Notes under the pieces: generated by a model
The model's input: the letters and a program-made list of their open reading frames with translations, nothing else
Told to the model about the DNA's origin: nothing
The model's database searches: none
Shown: positions 20,329 through 29,866 of the stretch, piece by piece
How the letters are laid out: every line of letters starts with the position of its first letter
Position numbering within the stretch: the stretch's first letter is position 1
Source of the DNA: Saccharospirillum alexandrii
GTDB taxonomy: Bacteria; Pseudomonadota; Gammaproteobacteria; Pseudomonadales; Natronospirillaceae
Length of the DNA: 64,000 nt
Assembly (NCBI RefSeq): GCF_004000275.1
Contig: NZ_RCIP01000001.1
Location: 1,691,996-1,755,995 of the forward strand
Direction: 5' to 3'
Translations under genes and position numbers: made by a program

Positions 20329-21768
20329 ATGAGTGACATTCTGGTAGTTGAAGATGAGAGCATTATCCGCTCAGCCCTGAAACGACTGTTGGAACGTCAT
20401 CAATACCAGGTCATAGAAGCCGAATCGGTCACCGAAGCCAGTCAGCACGACCTGGGCCGGTTCGACCTGATCATCACCGATTTGCGACTGCCCGGTGCAC
20501 CGGGTACCGACCTGATCGATATGGCCGGCGACGTGCCGGTGCTAATCATGACCAGCTACGCCAGCATGCGCTCCGCCGTCGATGCGATGAAAATGGGCGC
20601 GGTCGATTACATCGCCAAGCCGTTTGATCACGAAGAAATGGTGCGAACGGTCGGGCGCATTGTCAGCACACACCGTCAGCAGCGGGTGCAGCATGAATCC
20701 GGCGACAGCCAACCCGAAGTCAGTCATCACCAACCTCACAGCACCCTGGGCGACCTGGTCGGCAGCTGTGACGCCATGCAACGGCTTTACCATCGAATTC
20801 GCCGCGTTGCACCGGCCGATATCACCGTTCTGATTCACGGCGAGTCCGGTACCGGTAAAGAACTGGCCGCCCGCGCCATTCACCAGCACAGCCCCCGCCA
20901 CGACCAGCCGATGATCAGCGTCAACTGCGCAGCCATTCCCGAAAGCCTGATCGAGTCGGAGCTGTTTGGTCACGAGAAAGGGGCCTTCACCGGTGCAACA
21001 GCCGCGCGCCAGGGCCTGGTAGAAGCCGCCGAGGGCGGCTCCCTGTTTCTGGACGAAATTGGTGAGTTGCCGATGGAAGCCCAGGCACGGCTGCTGCGAG
21101 TGATACAGGAAAGCGAAGTACGCCGGGTCGGCTCGGTAAATTCGCGCACCGTTGATGTCCGGCTGATCGCGGCCACCCACCGTAATCTCAAGCAACTGGT
21201 CAAGGAAGGCCGGTTCCGGGAAGACTTGTATTACCGGCTGCAAGTCATAGAAGTAACGCTGCCGCCGTTGCGCGAGCGCGGACAGGATGTCGTTGAAATT
21301 GCCGAACACCTCATTGCCAAGCACGCACGCCGGCTCAAACTCGATGGACCCGTGCTGCTCTCAAAAGACGCCCGCGACGCCATGTTGCACTACGACTGGC
21401 CCGGTAACGTGCGTGAACTGGAAAACGCCATACAACGTTCCCTTATTCTCAGTGAAGGCGGCGAGATCACCCTCGATGAAATGGGCCTCGACCAGGAAGA
21501 CTGGAAAATACCGGACACCCTGGTCAGCGAAGAAGCCCCTACCGCGTCGCCCGGCATTAACAGCCACTCACAGGACGTAGACGATCTGTCACTGGAAGAC
21601 TACTTCCAGCACTTCGTGCTCGAACACCAGGAAGGCATGTCGGAAACCGAGCTGGCGCAAAAGCTCGGCATCAGCCGCAAGTGCCTCTGGGAGCGTCGCC
21701 AGCGCCTGGGCATCCCCCGCCCCAAGAAAGGCAGCACCACCTCTTCCGCCAGCACAACCACCCAGTAA
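20329..21768 (+). CDS. cbrB: CbrB NtrC-family sigma-54 response regulator
   Basis: CbrB activates sigma-54 promoters for the crcZ RNA and for catabolic genes. The receiver has D51 ([10 protein letters not shown]). The AAA+ domain has GESGTGKE near 171, the sigma-54 loop GAFTGA near 218 and [10 protein letters not shown]. The C-terminal helix-turn-helix reads [23 protein letters not shown]. It is 479 residues long with a low-complexity Ser/Thr tail. The downstream intergenic region carries a matching binding site and a sigma-54 promoter. Confidence 0.95.
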   Translation: MSDILVVEDESIIRSALKRLLERHQYQVIEAESVTEASQHDLGRFDLIITDLRLPGAPGTDLIDMAGDVPVLIMTSYASMRSAVDAMKMGAVDYIAKPFDHEEMVRTVGRIVSTHRQQRVQHESGDSQPEVSHHQPHSTLGDLVGSCDAMQRLYHRIRRVAPADITVLIHGESGTGKELAARAIHQHSPRHDQPMISVNCAAIPESLIESELFGHEKGAFTGATAARQGLVEAAEGGSLFLDEIGELPMEAQARLLRVIQESEVRRVGSVNSRTVDVRLIAATHRNLKQLVKEGRFREDLYYRLQVIEVTLPPLRERGQDVVEIAEHLIAKHARRLKLDGPVLLSKDARDAMLHYDWPGNVRELENAIQRSLILSEGGEITLDEMGLDQEDWKIPDTLVSEEAPTASPGINSHSQDVDDLSLEDYFQHFVLEHQEGMSETELAQKLGISRKCLWERRQRLGIPRPKKGSTTSSASTTTQ

Positions 21769-21813
21769 CACTCCGCCATTTCCGCCAGTAAACCGTCCTT
21801 CCGCCTTCAGCGT

Positions 21814-21860
21814 TGTTACATAGCCTTACGCACGTAACAACTCTGACACTTACGGTAACA
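21814..21860 (+). promoter_or_regulatory. CbrB-type upstream activating site
   Basis: TGTTAC at 21814-21819 and GTAACA at 21834-21839 are an exact inverted pair separated by 14 bases, the arrangement I recall for CbrB sites at Pseudomonas crcZ. A second GTAACA half lies at 21855-21860. They sit about 110-130 bp before the -24/-12 promoter, normal for an enhancer-type activator. Confidence 0.75.
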
Positions 21861-21912
21861 AACAACGCTTACGGACCGCTGACAAGTTGCTTACATTTTG
21901 ATCAGTGCTTTT

Positions 21913-21925
21913 TAACTCATTGTTT
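21913..21925 (-). promoter_or_regulatory. Possible IHF site between activator and promoter
   Basis: TAACTCATTGTTT fits the reversed IHF consensus YAANNNNTTGATW with one mismatch. It lies in an AT-rich stretch between the CbrB-type site and the sigma-54 promoter, where DNA bending would be useful. Confidence 0.4.
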
Positions 21926-21944
21926 TATAACAACTTTTTAAAAA

Positions 21945-21960
21945 TGGCACAGCACCTGCA
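21945..21960 (+). promoter_or_regulatory. Sigma-54 (-24/-12) promoter of CrcZ-like RNA
   Basis: TGGCACAGCACCTGCA matches TGGCACRNNNNTTGCW at all fixed positions except one (C for the first T of TTGC). GG and GC have the correct spacing. Transcription should begin near 21970. Confidence 0.85.
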
Positions 21961-21970
21961 ATATCTAAGG

Positions 21971-22265
21971 GGCAAGAGAAGATCGGCCCATCAACAAAAA
22001 CAACAACGGGCCAACCACAAGCAACCCCCACCCAAAAACAACAACAAGGGGGTAGCATTAAAAAACGGGCAAACACCATTGTCAGCTGCTAACAACAAAA
22101 ACAATAAACGACACTAATAATAAGAAAACAAATGACAGTGTAAGGTCATGGGGGCATCAAGATCCCCAGACATCAAGAATAATAAGCCCCACTCACCTGT
22201 TTCAGTATGCAGGTTCAGATCGTGATGCTTCGTCACGCTGCTAGAGCCGGCCTCGTGCCGGCCGC
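21971..22265 (+). ncRNA. crcZ: CrcZ-like Hfq/Crc-sequestering small RNA
   Basis: In Pseudomonas, CrcZ titrates the Hfq-Crc complex through A-rich AAnAAnAA motifs and so relieves catabolite repression; its gene lies between cbrB and pcnB. The same slot here holds an RNA-like stretch with five A-rich clusters: 21993-22006, 22034-22047, 22091-22108, 22116-22132 and 22175-22186. A sigma-54 promoter and a CbrB-type site precede it. The 3' part carries hairpins CGTGA/TCACG (22221-22237) and GCCGGC/GCCGGC (22246-22262). Neither has a clear T-tract, so the 3' end is approximate. A short open frame overlapping the region (21905-22117) has no ribosome site and is probably spurious. Confidence 0.82.
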
Positions 22266-22478
22266 TCGTAGTTATACCCCATCCCTGAACACATCCGCTT
22301 TAGTTGCGCCTGCGACGCCTCACATCTTCACGTCCAGTGCCAGCATTCCTCCTTAACCGTGTCTATTCAGAGCTATTTCGCGCCATGAGGCCGATTTTAG
22401 CCATCAAATGGACAGATTGACGGGCGCGAGGCATAGAGAATGATGGCTGCTTCCGCTAAACTGCGCGCTCTTTGAACA

Positions 22479-23849
22479 ATGCGAGATCATGTGCAAACCA
22501 TGGTAGTGGACTGGATCAAACGCTGGTTACCGCAAAAAACGAACAGCATCGAGTTGAGTACAATCCCGAGAGACGAACACCGCGTATCCCGGAAAGACAT
22601 CAACCATACCGCTTTGAAAGTGCTGTATCGCCTGCAAAATGCCGGATACGAAGGGTACCTGGTTGGCGGTTGCGTGCGCGACCTGCAACTCGGCCTGAGA
22701 CCCAAGGATTTCGACGTCGCCACCGACGCCACGCCCGAACAGGTGCGCAAGCTGTTCAGCAATTCCCGCCTGATTGGCCGTCGTTTCCGCATTGTCCACG
22801 TCACCTTTGGTCGAGAAATCATTGAAGTGACCACCTTTCGTGGCCGAACCGACGACAACAACGACAACCATCTGCAAAAACAGTCCGACGAAGGCCTGTT
22901 GCTGCGCGATAACGTTTACGGCTCACTCGAAGAGGACGCCGAACGTCGCGACTTTACCGTGAACGCCCTGTACTACACCCCCAAAGATTTCACCCTGAAA
23001 GCCTACGGCTCGGGCATGAATGACCTGGAAAACAAGGTACTACGCATTATCGGCGACCCGGAAACCCGCTACCGCGAAGACCCGGTACGGATGATGCGCG
23101 CGGTTCGTTTTGCCGCCAAACTGGGCTTCAGCATAGAACCACGCACCGGCGACCTGATTCCCGAGCTGGCACCGCTGCTCAGCAACGTGGCAGCGGCGCG
23201 ACTGTTCGACGAAGTGATCAAGATGTTGATGTCCGGGCATGGTCTGGCCACCTGGCGTCTGATGCGTGAATACAACCTGGTTGAGCCCCTACTACCGGCC
23301 ACTCACGCCGCACTTAAAGCCTCTACCGATGGCTATTACGACGCCTTCATAGAACAGGCCCTGGTCAATACCGACGATCGCATCAATCGCGGCAAGCCCG
23401 TGACGCCTGCCTTCCTGTATGCTGCTTTGTTGTGGCCTCCGGTTCGTGAAGAAGCCGAGCACAGCATCAACATGGGCACACCGGAACAACCTGCCTGGTT
23501 GCAGGCCATGGGTAAAATAGTTGCGCATCAGATTTCATCCATCGCCATTCCCAAGCGGTTTTCGATCCCGATGAAAGAAATCTGGGAACTCCAGTTGCGG
23601 TTGCCCAAACGCACACCGAAACGCGCTGAGCAAGTCGCCAGCCACCCCCGATTCCGGGCGGCCTACGATTTCCTGTTGCTGCGGGAAAGTGCCGGCGAGA
23701 AAACCGGCAATCTGGGCCAATGGTGGACCGACTATCAGACTGAAAACCCGGATATTCGCCGCGATATGGCCAGCGAAGCGGCCAGTGACCGCCCGCGTCG
23801 CCGCCGTCGCCGTCGGCCGCCGCAAAACCGTGGCGAGTCGGCCTCCTGA
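22479..23849 (+). CDS. pcnB: Poly(A) polymerase I
   Basis: PcnB adds 3' poly(A) tails that mark RNAs for decay. 456 residues with the nucleotidyltransferase class II motifs GYLVGGCVRDLQLGLRPKDFDVATDATP (~60-90), RRFRIVHV, and RRDFTVNALYY, then the RNA-binding EDPVRMMRAVRFAAKLGF. The C-terminus is strongly basic (RPRRRRRRRPPQNR), typical of PcnB rather than CCA transferase. The start at 22479 has no strong ribosome site; ATG at 22500 is an alternative. It follows the crcZ-like region and is 22 bp before folK, as in Pseudomonas. Confidence 0.94.
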   Translation: MRDHVQTMVVDWIKRWLPQKTNSIELSTIPRDEHRVSRKDINHTALKVLYRLQNAGYEGYLVGGCVRDLQLGLRPKDFDVATDATPEQVRKLFSNSRLIGRRFRIVHVTFGREIIEVTTFRGRTDDNNDNHLQKQSDEGLLLRDNVYGSLEEDAERRDFTVNALYYTPKDFTLKAYGSGMNDLENKVLRIIGDPETRYREDPVRMMRAVRFAAKLGFSIEPRTGDLIPELAPLLSNVAAARLFDEVIKMLMSGHGLATWRLMREYNLVEPLLPATHAALKASTDGYYDAFIEQALVNTDDRINRGKPVTPAFLYAALLWPPVREEAEHSINMGTPEQPAWLQAMGKIVAHQISSIAIPKRFSIPMKEIWELQLRLPKRTPKRAEQVASHPRFRAAYDFLLLRESAGEKTGNLGQWWTDYQTENPDIRRDMASEAASDRPRRRRRRRPPQNRGESAS

Positions 23850-23871
23850 TCGACTCCCAGGGTTCTGACCT

Positions 23872-24366
23872 ATGCCTCCTGAATCCCTGCAACATCGCGC
23901 TTACATTGCGCTGGGCAGCAACCTGGGCGTCAGCGACAAGGCACTCGAGGGCGCACTGGGCAAGCTCGATGACCTGCCCGGAACCCGGGTGCTTCAGGTC
24001 TCGCCCTGGTATCGCAGTGCTGCCATCGGCGGCCCGGCCGACCAGCCAGACTACCTGAATGCTGTCTGTGAAATAACCACCGGCCTCGCCCCACGCGCCC
24101 TGCTGGATGCCCTGCATCAGATCGAGCATCACTTCGGCCGTGAGCGCCAGGTACGATGGGGGCCTCGCACGCTTGATCTCGATATTATCTGGTACCAGAA
24201 CGTTACCTCAGAAGACCCCGAGCTGACACTGCCGCACCCCAGAGCGCATGAACGGGCTTTCGTTATCCGCCCGCTGGCCGACATTGCGCCGGAACTGGTA
24301 CTCGGGAATCAGCCTCTGAACCACTGGCTGGAACGCACCCGGGACCAGGCGATAAGCCGCCTGTAA
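23872..24366 (+). CDS. folK: HPPK (6-hydroxymethyl-7,8-dihydropterin pyrophosphokinase)
   Basis: Transfers pyrophosphate from ATP to 6-hydroxymethyl-dihydropterin in folate synthesis. 164 residues with IALGSNLGVSDKALEGAL, the pterin/ATP site RQVRWGPRTLDLDIIWY and LTLPHPRAHERAFVIRPLADIAP. It is the canonical form and lies in the pcnB-folK-panB order known from Pseudomonas. A second, more divergent FolK is encoded at 51653-52192. Confidence 0.94.
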   Translation: MPPESLQHRAYIALGSNLGVSDKALEGALGKLDDLPGTRVLQVSPWYRSAAIGGPADQPDYLNAVCEITTGLAPRALLDALHQIEHHFGRERQVRWGPRTLDLDIIWYQNVTSEDPELTLPHPRAHERAFVIRPLADIAPELVLGNQPLNHWLERTRDQAISRL

Positions 24367-24539
24367 GCGCATTGCCAACCACCATTCAACAATGGCACCG
24401 CGAAACCCCGAATAGCCGGTAAACCGTGGCGGCAAAACCGCTGAACAGCACCAATACACGGCATACCATCACACCGGCTTGACTTAGCCCCCCCAAATCG
24501 CAACCATTCGCACCCACCTAACCGATCGAGAGAGCCCCG

Positions 24540-25337
24540 ATGGTGAAGAATCACACGGTAGCCACCCTGAAACAGCTCGTCGCCGACGGCCAGAAATTCA
24601 GCATGCTCACCGCCTATGACGCTTCTTTTGCGCAGATGTTCTCTACCCTGGGTGTCGAATCCCTGCTGGTGGGTGATTCACTGGGCATGGTGGTTCAGGG
24701 CCACACGTCTACCCTGCCGGTCACCCTGGAGCAGATGGTGTACCACACCACTGCCGTTGCCCGAGGCAACCAGGGGGCCCTGGTCATCGCCGATCTGCCG
24801 TTCAACAGCTACTCAAGTGTTGACCAATGCCAGGCCAATGCGGGCCAGCTCATGCAGGCCGGTGCACACATGGTCAAACTCGAGGGCGGTGCCTGGCTTG
24901 CCGACAGCATTGTGTCGCTCAGCCGCGCCGGCATCCCAACCTGCGTGCACCTTGGCTTAACGCCCCAGTCGGTTAATAAATTCGGGGGCTACAAGGTTCA
25001 GGGGCGCAACGAAGCCGCCGCCCAGACCATGATCAACGATGCCATTGCCCTGGTAGAGGCCGGTGCCGATTTTGTGTTGCTGGAATGCGTACCGACTGAC
25101 CTGGCCCGCGCCATTACCGACGCCGTGCCGGTGCCGGTAATCGGCATTGGTGCCGGTAACGTGACCGATGCTCAGGTGCTGGTCAGCTACGACATGCTGG
25201 GCTTCACCCAGCACCGCCTGCCGAAGTTTGTGAAGAACTATATGGCCGAACCCAATACCCTGGCCGAGGCGGTGACCCGCTTTATAGATGAGGTGAAATC
25301 CGGCGCTTTTCCCGGCCCGGAACATGCCTTCGACTAA
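24540..25337 (+). CDS. panB: Ketopantoate hydroxymethyltransferase
   Basis: First committed step of pantothenate synthesis: 3-methyl-2-oxobutanoate plus methylene-THF to ketopantoate. 265 residues, TIM barrel. Visible signatures are MLTAYDASFAQMFSTLGVESLLVGDSLGMVVQGH, DLPFNSY, MVKLEGG, HLGLTPQSVNKFGGYKVQGR and VIGIGAGN. It begins panBCD, which runs in pathway order with gaps of 59 and 87 bp. Confidence 0.96.
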   Translation: MVKNHTVATLKQLVADGQKFSMLTAYDASFAQMFSTLGVESLLVGDSLGMVVQGHTSTLPVTLEQMVYHTTAVARGNQGALVIADLPFNSYSSVDQCQANAGQLMQAGAHMVKLEGGAWLADSIVSLSRAGIPTCVHLGLTPQSVNKFGGYKVQGRNEAAAQTMINDAIALVEAGADFVLLECVPTDLARAITDAVPVPVIGIGAGNVTDAQVLVSYDMLGFTQHRLPKFVKNYMAEPNTLAEAVTRFIDEVKSGAFPGPEHAFD

Positions 25338-25396
25338 GCGCCTGTCGCCCGTCACCTCACTGCCCGGCTCTGTAACTGACCCTGAGTGACCCTGTT

Positions 25397-26239
25397 ATGA
25401 AAATCGTTGCTACTCTCGACGACCTACGCACTGCCCTCGCCGACCTGCGGGCAGACGGCAAGCGCGTGGCGCTGGTGCCTACCATGGGCAACCTGCACGA
25501 AGGCCACATGCGGCTCATCAAGAGCGCCCGGGAGCACGCCGACATCGTCGTTGCGTCCATCTTCATCAACCCCACACAGTTTGGCGAAAACGAGGATCTC
25601 TCCGGATACCCACGCACCCTGGAAGAAGACACCAAGAAGCTGATCGCCGAAGGCTGTCATCTGCTATACACCCCAAACAAGGCGGTCATGTACCCGGAGC
25701 CGGATCTGACCCGGGTCAGTGTCGACAAGATCACCACGCTGCACTGTGGCGCCAGTCGCCCGGGGCACTTTGTTGGTGTGGCGACCATCGTGCTGAAGTT
25801 TTTCAATCAGGTACAACCGGACTGCGCCGTCTTTGGCCTTAAGGATTTTCAGCAGTTCACCGTACTGAAAACCATGGTCAGCAACCTCTTCCTGCCCATT
25901 AAGATGATCGGTGTCGATACCGGCCGTGCCGATGACGGTCTGGCCCACAGCTCACGCAACAACTACCTGACCGCCAGCGAACGCGAACAGGCGCCCGCTC
26001 TGTACCGCATTCTGTGCAACGCCAAGGCAGCCATTGAACAGGGCGAGCATGACCTTGCCAAAGTGACTCGAACCGCCAAGGAAGCCCTGCACAATGCGGG
26101 TTTCACGCCCGATTATTTCAACATAAGCCGACGCATCGATCTGGAGCCCGCTACAGACGACGACCATGAACTGGTTATCCTGGCGGCAGCCTTCCTCGGC
26201 AAGGCACGGCTGATCGACAATGTTCAGGTGGATCGCTAG
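25397..26239 (+). CDS. panC: Pantoate-beta-alanine ligase
   Basis: Joins pantoate and beta-alanine with ATP to give pantothenate. 280 residues; nucleotidyltransferase signatures VPTMGNLHEGHMRLI, SIFINPTQFGENEDL, GHFVGVATIVLKFFNQVQPDCAVFGLKDFQQ, RADDGLAHSSRNNYL. Family-typical length, between panB and panD. Confidence 0.96.
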   Translation: MKIVATLDDLRTALADLRADGKRVALVPTMGNLHEGHMRLIKSAREHADIVVASIFINPTQFGENEDLSGYPRTLEEDTKKLIAEGCHLLYTPNKAVMYPEPDLTRVSVDKITTLHCGASRPGHFVGVATIVLKFFNQVQPDCAVFGLKDFQQFTVLKTMVSNLFLPIKMIGVDTGRADDGLAHSSRNNYLTASEREQAPALYRILCNAKAAIEQGEHDLAKVTRTAKEALHNAGFTPDYFNISRRIDLEPATDDDHELVILAAAFLGKARLIDNVQVDR

Positions 26240-26326
26240 GCAGACGTCGTCTGCTACCAGTTTCCGATAAAACCCCGCTTCCGGATCACGCCTGAGGCTG
26301 ACCGGGGGTTCACTACGAGGTGCGCA

Positions 26327-26707
26327 ATGGAATTAATCATGCTCAAGGCCAAATTACATAAGGCCAAGGTCACACATGCGGTACTGAATTACGAAGGCTC
26401 CTGCGCCATTGGCGGCGATTTGCTCGATATGGCCGGCATCCGCGAATTCGAACAGATTCAGATTTATAACGTGACAAACGGCGAGCGGTTCACCACTTAC
26501 GCCATTCGCGGAGAAGACAACAGCGGTATGATCTCGGTCAACGGTGCCGCCGCTCACAAAGCCAGCGTCGGCGATACCGTCATCATCTGCGCCTACGCCA
26601 ACTTCTCCGAAGCCGAACTCGAAACCTTCAAACCCCGCATGCTCTACATGAACGACGACAACACCGTCAGCCACACCAGCAACGCCTTGCCAGTTCAACT
26701 GGCGTGA
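26327..26707 (+). CDS. panD: Aspartate 1-decarboxylase proenzyme
   Basis: Makes beta-alanine from aspartate, the substrate of PanC. 126 residues with the self-processing site YEG24-S25CAI, which creates the pyruvoyl group at S25. GAGGTG just before the ATG at 26327 supports this start; an internal ATG at 26339 ([11 protein letters not shown]) is the alternative. It ends 14 bp before repeat copy B. Confidence 0.96.
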   Translation: MELIMLKAKLHKAKVTHAVLNYEGSCAIGGDLLDMAGIREFEQIQIYNVTNGERFTTYAIRGEDNSGMISVNGAAAHKASVGDTVIICAYANFSEAELETFKPRMLYMNDDNTVSHTSNALPVQLA

Positions 26708-26720
26708 GGGAAGGAGGGCC

Positions 26721-26823
26721 GGCTACCGGGCAGACCTGTCTGGGGTCGGCATAAACCCATCCATGGGGCCTAGGCTTCGGCATCCATGCCTCAGACTACC
26801 CCAGACAGGTCTGCCCGGCAGCC
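26721..26823 (-). repeat. Structured dispersed repeat, copy B (short form)
   Basis: Arms 26721-26745 and 26799-26823 pair at 24 of 25 positions. Read on the minus strand, the core has GGGGTAGTCTG, the hairpin GGCATGGATGCC, CCTAGG and CCATGGATGGGTTTATG. It lacks the insert of copy A. The remaining ~185 bp to pgi are AT-rich with no further feature I can support. Confidence 0.85.
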
Positions 26824-27008
26824 GTCCGTGGTTGCTTGGTCTCCGTCTTGTGTCACAAAATTTCACCAATCGGTGGTTTTTCCCGTCATTTTGTAATTAA
26901 ATTACATAATTATTTTATGGTTTGGTTGGTATCGTTTCACCACAGCCCAACCTATCCTCCATGCATTCTTATTAACCCTAACCCACAAAAACAATCGGGA
27001 ACCGACTT

Positions 27009-28652
27009 ATGGCTTACGATCCGACCCAACTGGCAACCTGGAAAAAACTCGAAGAACACAAAGCCACCATCGCCGATGTGCACATGCGCGACCTCTTTGC
27101 TGAAGACCCGCAACGCGGCCCCCGCATGACAGAGCATGCCGCCGGTATCGAGCTCGACTATTCCAAAAACCGGGTAAACGACGAGACCATGAACCAGTTG
27201 ATGGCGCTGGCCCGGCTGGCCAAGTTGCCGGAAGCCATAGACGCCATGTTCGACGGTGAGGTAATCAACCGCAGCGAAAATCGCCCCGCCCTGCACATTG
27301 CGTTGCGTAATCGCAGCCAGCGGCCTATCAACGTGAACGGCGAAGACATTAATGAGACGGTAAACGCTACCCAGGACAAAATGAAGGCCTTTGCCGAATC
27401 GGTTCACAGCGGTGCCTTTGCCGGCCACACCGGCAAAAAGCTGCGCACCATTGTCAACATCGGCATCGGTGGCTCCTACCTCGGCCCGAAAGTGGTGTCC
27501 GATGCGTTGAAGCCCTACTGGCAAGACGGTTATGACCTCAAATACATCGCCAACATCGACGGCACCGACGTCACCAGTGTTTGTCGGGATCTCGACCCGG
27601 AAACAACGCTTTTTGTTGTGGCTTCAAAAAGCTTCAACACCCTGGAGACCCTGAAAAACGCTGAAGCGGCACGCGAATGGTTTTTCCAGCAAGGCGGTAA
27701 GCCAGAGCAGGTAAAACACCACTTCGTTGCTGTTTCCACCAACATCAAGGCCGCGACTGAATTCGGCATCGACGAAGCCAATATGTTTCCGATGTGGGAT
27801 TGGGTCGGTGGACGCTACTCACTCTGGTCAGCCATCGGTCTGGCCCAGGCCATTGTGATCGGGTTCGACAATTTCCAGCAGATGCTCAGTGGCGCCCATG
27901 ACATGGACGAGCATTTTCGCACCACCGGCCTTGAGCACAACGTACCGGTCATAATGGGCATGCTGGGCGTCTGGTACCACAATTTCATGGGGGCTGAATC
28001 CCATGCGGTACTCAGTTACGACGAAAGCCTGAAAGACCTGCCGGCCCACCTGCAGCAAGTCGATATGGAATCCAACGGCAAAGCCGTGACTCAGGATGGC
28101 CGCCCGGTTGGCTGGAGCACCGGGCCGGTGATCTGGGGCGGTACCGGCACCAATGGCCAGCACGCCTATCACCAGCTGTTGCATCAGGGTACCCGCCTGA
28201 TCCCGGCCGATTTTCTGATGCCGCTGAAAAGCCACAACCCGGTGGCCGATCATCACCCCTGGTTGTTTGCCAACTATCTTGGCCAGCAACAGGCGTTGCT
28301 GGAAGGGAAAACCGAAGCCGAGGTTACGGCTGAGCTGAAGGCAAAAGGCCTTGATGCGGCCGCCATTGCCGAGCTGGTACCGCACAAGGTGGTACCGGGC
28401 AACCGCCCCTGCAACAGCCTGGTGTTTGAACAGGTTACGCCACAGGTGGTGGGTGCGCTGATCGCCCTGTACGAACACAAGGTGTATGTGCAAGGCGTTA
28501 TCTGGGGCGTCAACAGCTTTGATCAGTGGGGCGTTGAGCTTGGCAAAGTACTGGGCAACAGCGTGTTTGAAGCCCTAGAGTCAGGCAATACGGATGGCTA
28601 CGACAGCTCCACTGCTCAGCTCATTGAGCGGTTCAGACAAGCAAACCGCTAA
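27009..28652 (+). CDS. pgi: Glucose-6-phosphate isomerase
   Basis: Interconverts glucose-6-phosphate and fructose-6-phosphate. 547 residues of the long bacterial form. Signatures: VNIGIGGSYLGPKVV, VASKSFNTLETLKNA, WVGGRYSLWSAIGL, GTGTNGQHAYHQLLHQGTRLIPADFL and NSFDQWGVELGK. It ends the cbr-pan block as in Pseudomonas. Confidence 0.97.
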   Translation: MAYDPTQLATWKKLEEHKATIADVHMRDLFAEDPQRGPRMTEHAAGIELDYSKNRVNDETMNQLMALARLAKLPEAIDAMFDGEVINRSENRPALHIALRNRSQRPINVNGEDINETVNATQDKMKAFAESVHSGAFAGHTGKKLRTIVNIGIGGSYLGPKVVSDALKPYWQDGYDLKYIANIDGTDVTSVCRDLDPETTLFVVASKSFNTLETLKNAEAAREWFFQQGGKPEQVKHHFVAVSTNIKAATEFGIDEANMFPMWDWVGGRYSLWSAIGLAQAIVIGFDNFQQMLSGAHDMDEHFRTTGLEHNVPVIMGMLGVWYHNFMGAESHAVLSYDESLKDLPAHLQQVDMESNGKAVTQDGRPVGWSTGPVIWGGTGTNGQHAYHQLLHQGTRLIPADFLMPLKSHNPVADHHPWLFANYLGQQQALLEGKTEAEVTAELKAKGLDAAAIAELVPHKVVPGNRPCNSLVFEQVTPQVVGALIALYEHKVYVQGVIWGVNSFDQWGVELGKVLGNSVFEALESGNTDGYDSSTAQLIERFRQANR

Positions 28653-28661
28653 ATGGCAACA

Positions 28662-28687
28662 GACCTCACCCGGCGCCGGGTGAGGTC
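28662..28687. terminator. Perfect 26-bp palindrome after pgi
   Basis: GACCTCACCCGGC is followed directly by its exact reverse complement, 9 bp after the pgi stop. No T-tract follows, so it may be a transcript-end hairpin or a DNA site. Confidence 0.5.
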
Positions 28688-28843
28688 ATCCTCCTCTGAC
28701 TGGCGCACCCAACCGACCCCCACCATCCGCCCATCGCCTGGCCTGCATGCGCTATCGCCTTTGCGCAGTTCTACTGCCTGGGCATTAGCTCTACTACCCA
28801 TTCTCCTGACGATGACTCAAAGACTGCACTCCCGACTTGTTAA

Positions 28844-28858
28844 TGATACTAATTATCA
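28844..28858. promoter_or_regulatory. Fur box
   Basis: TGATACTAATTATCA matches the 7-1-7 Fur motif TGATAATnATTATCA with one mismatch. It lies 70 bp before the first binding-protein start, so the three genes at 28928-31235 are probably repressed by iron-loaded Fur. Confidence 0.85.
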
Positions 28859-28927
28859 ATAGTATTCGCGTAAATTATTGTCTGGATTGGGTGCTCGTCA
28901 CCGGTTTGGAAACAAGGAGCGCATTCG

Positions 28928-29854
28928 ATGAAACACAGCATACTGGTTGCAATAACGTACTTAGTATTGGTGGGCGTGACCTCAGCACAAGACTTTCCGG
29001 TAACCATTGACCACAAGTTTGGTGAGACAACGATAACTGCCGAACCTGAGCGCATCGTGTCGGTCGGTTACACCGAGCAGGATGACCTGTTTGCTTTAGG
29101 CAAGACGCCCATCGCCGTTCGACCCTGGGCCTTACCGGTGCCCCATGGCATCTGGCCCTGGGCCGAGGCCGCTGCCGGTGATGCAGAACCAGTCGTGCTG
29201 AGCAGTGGCCCGCTCGATTTTGAGACCATCGCCCAGCTGGAGCCTGATCTGATCATCGGCATCTACGCCGGAACCACCCGCGAAGAATACGATCGGTTGT
29301 CGCTGATCGCCCCCACCGTTCTGCAACCGGCAGACTACGTCGACTATGCCACGCCCTGGGAAGAACAAACGCGCATCATCGGTCGCGCTGTCGGCAAACT
29401 CGACGAAGCCAATACCCTGATAGCCGACATCAAGAAACGATTTGAACAGGCCCGGGAAGAGCACCCTGAGTTTGAGGGCAATACGGTCGTGGCGGCTTAC
29501 TATTCGAACGGTCAGGCCGGTGCTTTTGCCAGCGGTGAACCTAGAAGCCGCTTCTTTACTGAACTGGGGTTTGTTATTCCCGAAGTCTACGACGAACTGG
29601 CGGGCGATGCCTTTTACACCGCCTTCAGTCTCGAACGTTTCGACCTGCTCGATGTGGATCTTCTGGTTTGGTATTGGGGCGAGCTGGAATCCGATGACAT
29701 ACTGCCCCTGCGCAGAACACTGCAGGCACATCAGGATGGCCGTGAAGTCATCTTAACGCCTCAACAGCGCTTTGCGCTGTCTTTTTCAAGCCCACTGAGC
29801 CTCACCTTCGCACTGGATGAGCTGGTGCCTGAGCTGGCTGACACCCTCAAGTAG
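28928..29854 (+). CDS. FecB-type iron ABC substrate-binding protein 1
   Basis: 308 residues with a signal peptide (MKHSILVAITYLVLVGVTSAQ, cut near residue 20) and no lipobox, so it is likely periplasmic. The mature protein has the cluster A-1 binding-protein fold: PERIVSVGYTEQDDLFALG, LDFETIAQLEPDLIIG, and a long interdomain helix near 135-175. These proteins deliver ferric siderophores or heme to FecCD permeases. AAGGAG precedes the ATG. No permease or ATPase is adjacent; the HmuUV-like pair lies ~18 kb away. Its N-terminus resembles that of the second binding protein, pointing to duplication. Confidence 0.85.
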   Translation: MKHSILVAITYLVLVGVTSAQDFPVTIDHKFGETTITAEPERIVSVGYTEQDDLFALGKTPIAVRPWALPVPHGIWPWAEAAAGDAEPVVLSSGPLDFETIAQLEPDLIIGIYAGTTREEYDRLSLIAPTVLQPADYVDYATPWEEQTRIIGRAVGKLDEANTLIADIKKRFEQAREEHPEFEGNTVVAAYYSNGQAGAFASGEPRSRFFTELGFVIPEVYDELAGDAFYTAFSLERFDLLDVDLLVWYWGELESDDILPLRRTLQAHQDGREVILTPQQRFALSFSSPLSLTFALDELVPELADTLK

Positions 29855-29866
29855 CCAAATGAAACG

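Noticed and set aside
21905-22117. 70-codon ORF in the cbrB-pcnB gap
   Set aside because: Low-complexity Asn/Lys/Gln product, no ribosome site, starts before the sigma-54 promoter; the region is better explained as CrcZ-like RNA.
22241-22265. Rho-independent terminator at the end of the CrcZ-like RNA
   Set aside because: The GCCGGC hairpin is not followed by a T-tract, so the 3' end is left approximate.
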